From Streptomyces sp. NRRL F-2664 (lineage in GTDB: Bacteria; Actinomycetota; Actinomycetes; Streptomycetales; Streptomycetaceae), in assembly GCF_000719345.1 (NCBI RefSeq), contig NZ_JOFX01000091.1:1-7464 (forward strand): a DNA stretch of 7,464 nucleotides, in the 5' to 3' direction. A model generated the notes under the pieces. The model was not told where the DNA came from, made no database searches, and saw only the letters and a program-made list of their open reading frames with translations. Position numbers and translations under genes: made by a program. Shown here piece after piece: positions 1 to 5,278 of the stretch (position 1 is its first letter; each line of letters starts with the position of its first letter).

Positions 1-128
1 ACCGGCCACGACCGCTACAGCCAACCCGTCGTCCCGCAGAAACACTGCAGGTCATCGTGGCCGTCACACCTCCACCAGACCCCTAAATCAACGGCATTGT
101 AAATAAAGAACAAGCTTAGAGTTGTTGT

Positions 129-1235
129 ATGACCCGTCCTGGTCTGATGCTTGCGCCGCTGAACCTTGGCTGATGCGGAACGCGGTGTGTTGGAGTGGTG
201 GGTGCGGCGGTGGAAGGGCGCCCAGGACATGGCCTTTCGGGGCCGTCTGGTCCTGGCGTGTGAAGCGGTGGGTGAGGACGGTTTTCCCGTTTCGGCCGCT
301 GCGGCCGCAGACGGGGTCGGGATGACGCGGGAGGCGGTGGGCAAATGGCGCCGACGCTTTCTGAAGGACCGGTTGGCTGGCCTGGAGGACGAACCGCAGC
401 CTGGCCGGCCTCGTACCGTTTCCGACGAGCAGGTCGCGCATCTGATCGCGCGACACTGGGAGCCACGCCGGCAGACGCGGCGCATTGGTCGACGCGGTCG
501 ATGGCGGAAAGACGGGGCTTTCCCAGTCGGCGGTGTCACGTGTGTGGCGTGCTTTCGGATTCCAGCCATACCGCTCGGAGGCATTCAGACTGTCGACGGA
601 TCCGTTCTTCGTCGACAAGGTCCACGACGTCGTCCGCCTCTGCCTCGACCCGCCTGAGCGTGCTCTGGTGCTGTGTGTGGATGAGAAGTCGCAGATCCAG
701 GCCCTGGACCGGTCCCAGCCGGTCCTGCCAATGGTGCCCGGGGTGCCGGAGCGGGCCACCCGCGGCTACGTCCGGGTCGGCACCACCACCCTGTTTGCCG
801 CGTTCGACGCCACCTCCGGCCAGGTCATCGGATCCCGCCACCGCCGCCACCGCGCGGCGGGGTTCAAGAAGTTCCTCACGAAGCTCGACAAAGAGAGCCC
901 CGCCGGACTTGACGTCCATCTCATCTGCGGCAACTACGCGACCCACAAGACCGCAGACATCAAGAAACGGCTCCTGGCCCGCCCTCGGCTCCACATGCAC
1001 TTCACACCCGCAGGATCCTCCTGGCTGAACCTCGTTGAGCGATGGTTCGCGGAGCTGGCGAACAAACAGATACGCGCGGAGTCCACAAATCAGTGCCAGC
1101 ACCCGAGGGAGACATCCGCACCTGGATCGCCACCCGGAACCAGGACCCCAAGCCATTCGTATGGACGAAGACAGCCGACCAGATCCTCGAATCCCCGCCT
1201 CATACTGCCGACGAATTACTGACTCAGGACACTAG
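129..1235 (+). pseudogene. IS630-family transposase, frameshifted and catalytically dead
   Basis: A DDE transposase of the IS630 family can be followed almost end to end, but only by changing frame. Pieces in order: ATG at 129 (MTRPGLMLAPL), a helix-turn-helix segment (VSAAAAADGVGMTREAVGKW), HWSTRSMAE, GLSQSAVSRVWRAFG, the catalytic block VLCVDEKSQIQAL, HLICGNYATHK, SSWLNLVERWFAEL, then DIRTWIATRNQDPKPFVW and the tail YCRRITDSGH ending in TAG at 1233-1235. Breaks: one extra base near 159-165, and one missing base each near 447-453, 508-510 (A run), 1073-1080 and 1193-1201. The first Asp (codon 680-682) and the Glu (1037-1039) are kept, but the second Asp of the usual CDNY motif is Gly (GGC, 929-931). 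Total length fits the family (about 360 residues). Even if the frameshifts were sequencing errors, the Asp-to-Gly change should abolish transposition. The element ends are not clear. Confidence 0.92.
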
Positions 1236-1669
1236 TCTCCAGGTGCCCAAGAGCGAGGGGAAGCCGCACCTCCCGGAACCAAGACCCGCGGTCCTGCACC
1301 CGCTACGACGTGTGCAGGACACGGCAGATCTTGGTAGATAAACATGCAGAGACAAACGAGGCCGCGGCGGCGATTGAGACGTCAGAAATATTAAACCACC
1401 GCCTAAGGCCCCGTCTGCTCAAGATATCAGTGCGAATACGCTGTAAACCTTCGGCATCAAGTCCTCTTCGGCATCGCATCAACTACGACATGTTCGCCAC
1501 TGTTGTGATCAATGACGCCGGACGTCCTGGACGAGAGTTCAAAGACCGGATGGACCGCTACAGCGTCACGCTCGAACGGAGCCCCGGGCGGCCGAATGCC
1601 GTACCAAGATCGCGACAGCTCCAACTCCGAACCCGGTTCGACACTTCGCACACATTGAATGCAATATAA
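1236..1669. other. Intergenic stretch, no gene recognised
   Basis: These 434 bases lie between the IS630 remnant and the convergent secreted-protein gene. Open frames exist on both strands, but none has a recognisable domain, a good ribosome binding site or consistent actinomycete codon bias. The stretch holds a perfect 9-bp inverted repeat (1291-1320) and a 10-bp direct repeat CTTCGGCATC at 1449-1458 and 1466-1475. GC falls toward the right, matching the low-GC gene that follows. The unseen right end of the IS630 element is probably just after 1235. Confidence 0.5.
1291..1320. repeat. Perfect 9-bp inverted repeat
   Basis: GTCCTGCAC (1291-1299) and GTGCAGGAC (1312-1320) are exact reverse complements separated by 12 bases. 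It could form a stem-loop or be a dyad binding site. No T-tract follows, so it is not a classical intrinsic terminator. It lies 56 bases after the IS630 stop codon. Confidence 0.5.
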
Positions 1670-2137
1670 TTAGGTGATCGTCGAGTCGGCAGCATAGACG
1701 GCGCCAACGACGCGCGCCGCCTCAGGGTTAGCGATATCACCATACCGGACCTCTACCCCGACTATGTTAGGCCGCAGTTTGACCATCCACCAGTCGGTCA
1801 CGGTCTGCCGCATAATATCCCCGTTGATAAATCCGCCTGTGACTGACTGCTCGGCAAGATCCCAAAGGAAAAATTCACCACTGCCGTCGACCTGTGGGTC
1901 AGCGGCGAGAACAAGACGCTCTCGCCAGGGGGCTCCCGGCGGGGCACCGAGGCCGGGTCCTTCACATATCCTTTTTAGGTTGACCAGAGTAGCGTCGGAG
2001 TGTGCCGCCGCTTGGGGCAGGTCAAGCCTTGATTCGCTGACAGCGCCGGTCTGTGCTGATGCGGATGATGTACCCGCTGCAGCGATAGCAAGCGTTGCCA
2101 GCATTACCGATCCAAGTGAGCGAACATGCGCATGCAT
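1670..2137 (-). CDS. Small secreted protein of unknown function
   Basis: This 155-residue frame reads on the minus strand and looks intact. I chose ATG at 2137 because AGGAG (minus strand, 2148-2144) lies 6 bases upstream; a TTG one codon earlier (2140) is too close. The N-terminus is a clear Sec-type signal peptide: a short start with Arg6, a hydrophobic core (VMLATLAIAAAG, residues 11-22) and a likely cleavage after SSASA at residue 28. The mature part has about 127 residues, one cysteine (residue 58, KRICEGPG), a Pro/Gly-rich PGLGAPPGAPW segment, aromatic blocks (FFLWDLAEQ, TDWWMVKL) and no further membrane segment. I do not recognise the family. No partner gene is adjacent: it stands alone between two dead transposase genes and converges with the IS630 remnant. 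Third-position GC is much lower than in the transposase remnants, suggesting a different history. The export prediction is well supported; the function is unknown. Confidence 0.75.
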   Translation of the reverse strand: MHAHVRSLGSVMLATLAIAAAGTSSASAQTGAVSESRLDLPQAAAHSDATLVNLKRICEGPGLGAPPGAPWRERLVLAADPQVDGSGEFFLWDLAEQSVTGGFINGDIMRQTVTDWWMVKLRPNIVGVEVRYGDIANPEAARVVGAVYAADSTIT

Positions 2138-2142
2138 CAAAG

Positions 2143-2148
2143 TCTCCT
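2143..2148 (-). promoter_or_regulatory. Ribosome binding site of the secreted-protein gene
   Basis: Read on the minus strand this is AGGAGA, with 6 bases between AGGAG and the ATG at 2137. It decides the start codon in favour of that ATG over the TTG at 2140. I see no confident -10/-35 pair further upstream (2150-2260). Confidence 0.65.
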
Positions 2149-2352
2149 AAACTGCAAAGCCGATCGAATTTTCCGAGCGCTGGCCGCGTTTCCCAAGGCC
2201 CTACAGACTCGGCCCCCTAGATTCGCATTCTGCCCTCAAGATCTATCAATCATTCCACGCCCTTCCCCGTTGCAGCAGCTCTTACAGCGAGATTCAGCCA
2301 TGCGGGAGAACGATGCGCAGGGCTTGCGCAGAGCAGGTACCCCTCACTCAGT

Positions 2353-2369
2353 AAACCTTTTTCATCCTG
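2353..2369. repeat. Left copy of a 17-bp direct repeat around the IS5-type remnant
   Basis: AAACCTTTTTCATCCTG here matches AAACTCTTTTCATCCTG at 3174-3190 in 15 of 17 positions, including an exact 11-bp TTTTCATCCTG. The two copies are 821 bases apart and bracket the decayed transposase gene. Confidence 0.55.
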
Positions 2370-2445
2370 GCTCTGCGGGAGTGAATGTGCTGGTCCGAGC
2401 GGTGTGTGGGCGCTGGGCAGGGGCCCTGGTGGTTGGGTATTCTCC

Positions 2446-3150
2446 ATGCTCGATGTGTCGTACGAGCTCGTCGAGCATGTGTCCTGGTTGCTCCACGCAT
2501 GCCGCCGGGAGCTGGACTCGCCATGGCGCCCGATTTGCTTCAAGCAGGCCCTCACGGTGCTGGCGCGCCTGAGGAAGAACGAGATGGCCCCGCAGCTCGC
2601 AGAAGGTATCGGTGCCTCGGCCGCAACTGCTCGGCGGTAACGTCGACGAGGCGCTCAGCGTTCTCGAGGCGTGGGCGCAGAGTCCCGACGAAGCTCTCGT
2701 TGGCCCGGGTGAGGCCACTCCGTCACCATTGACGGCATCGTCATCCCCCCGGCCGGACCAAGGCGGACGAGCCGCACATGCAGCACCGCAGGTACGGCAT
2801 TGACATGTAGGTCACCGCCCGCCCAGACGGCACACCGCTGTACTCCAGGCGCTGTCGGCACGGACCCATGGCAGGACAGCGCACGAGAGCATGGCACCGT
2901 CCAAGCTTGCCTCACCCGGCACATCCTCATCCCGGCCGACCGGCCCTACAGGGCGCCGACGCCACGGTCCGCACCCTGCTCCCCCAAAGATCTAGCCGAC
3001 CCACTACCAGCATTCCAACTGCGCCCACGCTGCCCGCGCACCCGGCGAACGCGACTTCGCCCAACTGGACCCCTGCTGATAGATCCTCAGTGGGCACTAT
3101 GCCGACCAACCGGATCAGCCGGATCATCCACACCACTCCTGACCTGCGGA
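2446..3150 (+). pseudogene. Decayed IS5-type (DDE_Tnp_4-like) transposase
   Basis: Fragments of one transposase are spread over all three plus frames. In order: MLDVSYELVEHVSWLLHACR from ATG 2446, CFKQALTVLARLRKNE and an HTH-like GIGASAATARR, then a stop at 2638-2640 caused by one extra base. VDEALSVLEAW follows in the next frame, then VTIDGIVIP with the first catalytic Asp (2731-2733). KADEPHMQHRRYGIDM runs into an in-frame TAG at 2808-2810, most simply a former CAG. Next come VTARPDGTPLY, TVQACLTRHILIPADRPY with the second Asp, QGADATVRT, GERDFAQL with the Glu, and a final LLTC near 3134-3145. The order and the three acidic residues match Streptomyces transposases of this type. At least four frame changes plus a nonsense codon make it certainly inactive. 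Homology is by recognition of motifs, not by a search. Confidence 0.85.
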
Positions 3151-3173
3151 CACCAAGGATGGAAGGGTCTCCG

Positions 3174-3190
3174 AAACTCTTTTCATCCTG
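3174..3190. repeat. Right copy of the 17-bp direct repeat
   Basis: This is the partner of 2353-2369, in the same orientation. It lies just beyond the degenerate right end of the IS5-type remnant and about 150 bases before the IS3 OrfA remnant. It may be an end of a second element of the same type, or a duplication. Confidence 0.5.
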
Positions 3191-3343
3191 CATCCGGAGG
3201 TGGTTAGGTTGGTAGTGACGAGACAGAGCACCGGTCGTTGGCGGAAACTCGACACTGCCGACGGCCCGTGAGTGAGGCTTACCCGTGGAGTAGACACCCT
3301 GACGATAGAGCTTGATGGTCCGGAGAGGGGTGTCCAGGGTGGG

Positions 3344-3577
3344 ACGCCTTTTCCGGAGGAGTTTAGGTAGGAAGGTTGCAGTCGCGCTCTGGAGGTCGGG
3401 GCCGGGAAACGGACGTATGCAGCGGTGGCCGCGAAACTCGGGATAACCGCGGAGTCACTGCTGACATGGGTCCGCGAGGATGAGGCGCCCACCGCGTCCG
3501 ACGACTGTGGCGCCAGCGTCAGCGTGGTCGAGGAAATGGCCCGGCTGCGAGCTGAGGACGCCAAGCTACTCAGGGCC
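3344..3577 (+). pseudogene. IS3-family OrfA (HTH subunit) remnant
   Basis: In one frame the window reads TPFPEEFR, an in-frame TAG (3368-3370), then RALEVGAGKRTYAAVAAKLG, ITAESLLTWVREDE and VEEMARLRAEDAKLLR. This is the OrfA layout of IS3-family elements: an N-terminal HTH_Tnp_1 domain with the 'RTYAAVA.KLGI..ESLRTWVR.DEA' pattern, followed by the start of the leucine-zipper region. The family usually continues with a KEWQLEREILRRAA-like segment and then OrfB; both are missing. At about 3572-3582 the frame changes abruptly into unrelated repeat-protein sequence. The start codon region is also degraded (no ATG or GTG in frame before TPFPEEF). A 7-bp inverted repeat, GACACCC/GGGTGTC, lies at 3293-3299 and 3328-3334, just upstream. 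Confidence 0.8.
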
Positions 3578-4357
3578 GGCTCCAACAACGTGTCGGTCAT
3601 CGAGACCACGACCAACACCGTCACGGGCAGCCCCGTCACCGTCGGCACCACCCCAGTCGTGGCAGCAGTGACTGCGGTGCCGAAGCGTGTTTCGTCGACG
3701 ACGGTGGTCTCTGCCCCGAACCCGCCCGCTGTCGGGCAGCTGGTGACGTTCACGGCGTCGGTGTCGGGGGACAGCGGTACCCCGACCGGGACGGTGATGT
3801 TCAAGGAGGGTGCCACGGTCCTGGGCAGCGACACGCTGGATGGTTCCGGGCAGGCCACGTTCACCACCAGCGCCCTGGCTGCGGGCAGCCACACCATCAC
3901 CGCCGAGTACAAGCGGCGACACCGTCTACAACCTCTCCAGCGGCACCGTGGACCAGACGGTTGCCGAGGTGACGTGTGCCGCCAGCCAGACCGCGCTGGG
4001 ACAGCTGGCTACAACGTCATCAACGGCAACGCGGGAAGCTACGCGATCCTGGGGACTGCGGGTGCTGGTGCGGTCTTCGCCGGGGCGGGCAACGACGCCG
4101 TCAACGGCGCGGGAGGCAACGACCTGATCTGCGGCGGCACCAGCAACGACACCCTGGCCGGCGCCGCAGGCGCTGACCGCATCGAGGGCGGTACCGGCAA
4201 CGACGTCCTCAGCGGCGGCGACGGCAACGACACCCTCTCCGGCGGCGGCAACGACACTCTCAACGGCAATGCCGGCACCAACACCAACAACGGTGGCACC
4301 GGGTTCAACGCCTGCACCAGCCCCGGCCAGGCACGCGCCACCAACTGCCAAGCCTGA
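3425..4357 (+). CDS. Chimeric ORF: IS3 OrfA piece, YVTN-type repeat, Ig-like domain, RTX calcium-binding repeats
   Basis: The open frame of 310 codons starts formally at GTG 3425, which lies inside the IS3 OrfA remnant, so this start is probably not natural. Residues 1-50 are transposase. Residues 52-83 (NNVSVIETTTNTVTGSPVTVG) look like one blade repeat of a YVTN beta-propeller. Residues 89-162 are a bacterial Ig-like domain (PNPPAVGQLVTFTA, GTPTGTVMFKEG, GQATFTTSALAAGSHTITAEY). Residues 163-193 are out-of-frame junk between two compensating indels. Residues 194-297 are RTX-type nonapeptides (GGNDLICGG, GGTGNDVLSGGDGNDTLSGG), which in this family bind calcium in a beta-roll outside the cell. 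One repeat (GGGNDTLNG) is a residue short. The C-terminal cap has two Cys (NACTS, ATNCQA). No signal peptide remains, so an exported adhesin-like protein has lost its N-terminus. Function today is doubtful. Confidence 0.7.
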   Translation: MAAKLGITAESLLTWVREDEAPTASDDCGASVSVVEEMARLRAEDAKLLRAGSNNVSVIETTTNTVTGSPVTVGTTPVVAAVTAVPKRVSSTTVVSAPNPPAVGQLVTFTASVSGDSGTPTGTVMFKEGATVLGSDTLDGSGQATFTTSALAAGSHTITAEYKRRHRLQPLQRHRGPDGCRGDVCRQPDRAGTAGYNVINGNAGSYAILGTAGAGAVFAGAGNDAVNGAGGNDLICGGTSNDTLAGAAGADRIEGGTGNDVLSGGDGNDTLSGGGNDTLNGNAGTNTNNGGTGFNACTSPGQARATNCQA

Positions 4358-4441
4358 CAACGCCACCCACCCCTGTGACCGGAACACAACCCACCCCGGC
4401 GAAAACGCCATCGCCGCGGCACGCGGCCTCACCCTCGTCAC

Positions 4442-4976
4442 GTGGCGCCGCCGCGAAAGCGCAGACTTCCGCGCCCGCCTCCCGTCGTAAATCCCGGCGA
4501 ACGACTGCGCCTGTACGACGCCGCCCAGGCCGAAGCATTGATCGAGGACCGCCCCATCCCCGCCACGCCGACCACCGCCGAACCCACCCCGACGCACCTC
4601 CTCACCGACCGCGAAACCGCCGACCTCATCGGCGTCAGCCCCGCACCGTCAGGTTCTACGCCGCCAAGGGCTACATGTACCCCGGAGTCGAGTTGCACGG
4701 GCGCCGCTGGTGGCCCCGCCACGCAGCCGAGGAACGCCGCGACGCCGAACGCCAGCAAGGCGCCGGCGGAGGATGGAAGCCCGGCGACCCCCGCAACACT
4801 GGCCGCCCGGCACGCCCCGACCCCCGCGTCGCGACATCGCCAACGAAGTCAGCCAGGCCGCAGCCGGCGCTCGCCCACCCCTCACCTCCAACGAGCTGGC
4901 CGCCCGCTATGACGTCAGCACCCGCACCGCAGAGCGACTCCTCGACGCAGTCCGCCAGCGCACCAAGAAAGACTGA
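4442..4976 (+). pseudogene. DNA-binding protein with two helix-turn-helix segments, frameshifted
   Basis: Three frames join into one protein of about 178 residues. GTG 4442 begins a basic, Pro-rich start, then RLRLYDAAQAEALIEDR and LLTDRETADLIGVSP. One frame on it continues RTVRFYAAKGYMYPGVEL and HGRRWWPRHAAEERRDAE, which together form a MerR- or excisionase-like HTH with a wing. In the third frame it continues RRDIANEVSQAAAGA, then LTSNELAARYDVSTRTAERL, a second classical HTH, ending in QRTKKD and TGA at 4974-4976. Both changes equal one missing C in C-runs (near 4640-4643 and 4815-4828). A role in DNA binding is inferred from the two HTH segments; the target is unknown. Such small double-HTH proteins are often carried by actinomycete plasmids and phages, but I cannot name a family. 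No clear ribosome binding site precedes the GTG, so the start is uncertain. If the C-runs are sequencing errors the gene could be intact. Confidence 0.6.
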
Positions 4977-5100
4977 CACAGCAGCCCAGTACCAAGACCG
5001 AGCGGCTCAACAACCTGCCCAGCTCATAGCCCCAACCCTCGCCCAACAGGCCACACCTCGAACCCGACGCCCCGCCGCGAGCTCCACTGCTCGACCATTC

Positions 5101-5133
5101 GCATCACCCCCTCGCCGAGGCCGCCTCACCCCC
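5101..5133 (+). promoter_or_regulatory. Candidate degenerate PHO box (PhoP site)
   Basis: GCATCACCCCC (5101-5111) and GCCTCACCCCC (5123-5133) are direct repeats exactly 22 bases apart, which is two 11-base units. Streptomyces PhoP binds 11-base direct repeats of the GTTCACC type, and phosphatase genes including phoD are known targets. The middle unit does not fit and the leading GT is absent, and C-rich sequence makes chance matches easy. Weak support. Confidence 0.25.
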
Positions 5134-5181
5134 CATCGGGCCAGCTCAGACGCACGATGGAAAGGCGTCACTGACGACACC

Positions 5182-5202
5182 ACGGCTGAGAAGCTCAGCG
5201 GT
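5182..5202. repeat. Imperfect 9-bp dyad upstream of phoD
   Basis: ACGGCTGAG - AAG - CTCAGCGGT pairs in 8 of 9 positions (core GCTGAG/CTCAGC perfect). It lies about 75 bases before the phoD ATG at 5279. It could be an operator or a short hairpin in the leader. Confidence 0.4.
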
Positions 5203-5278
5203 AGTCCTAAACCAATCGACGAGGTGGCATCGGGCAACTTGGGAGTACAAGGAGGTGGACCTGAAGCCATTTCGGCCT

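Larger units (their letters stand above)
2351..3172 (+). mobile_element. Remnant of an IS5-type (DDE_Tnp_4-like) insertion sequence
   Basis: The limits are tentative. The left edge has TTTTCATCCTGG (2359-2370), and just after the transposase tail CCAAGGATGGAAGGG (3153-3167) reads as a degenerate inverted copy of it. Between them lies the decayed transposase gene. The size of about 0.8 kb fits a one-gene IS. A near-copy of the left edge in direct orientation (3174-3190) lies just outside the right edge. I see no clear target-site duplication. Confidence 0.5.
4977..5278. other. Intergenic region upstream of phoD
   Basis: These 302 bases hold no gene I can support. They carry, in order: two TCACCC cores 22 bases apart (5104-5109, 5126-5131), an imperfect dyad (5182-5202) and a strong Shine-Dalgarno-like AAGGAGG (5249-5255). 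The phoD promoter is presumably here, but I see no convincing -10/-35 pair. Confidence 0.5.

Noticed and set aside
3..86. Possible C-terminal tail of a gene entering from the left (ends ETLQVIVAVTPPPDP, TAA)
   Set aside because: Only 27 codons, no recognisable motif, and the other two frames are equally open. Without the sequence to the left it cannot be supported.
129..1235. Programmed ribosomal frameshifting in the IS630 gene, as some IS630 relatives use it
   Set aside because: There are about five breaks, in both directions, without consistent slippery sites, together with a lost catalytic residue. Decay or sequencing error fits better.
1310..1669. A 119-codon frame between the IS630 remnant and the secreted-protein gene
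   Set aside because: No domain, no ribosome binding site, no codon bias, and a competing frame on the other strand. I treat it as non-coding.
3124..3912. A 262-codon minus-strand frame opposite the Ig-like region
   Set aside because: It is a shadow of the high-GC repeat gene: Thr/Val/Ser-rich from reversed codons, no domain, and it crosses the IS3 remnant and the IS3/repeat join.
4087..4310. Tandem DNA repeats or a CRISPR-like array at the GGCAACGAC motifs
   Set aside because: The 27-base periodicity is explained by the RTX nonapeptide codons. There are no identical repeats with unique spacers.
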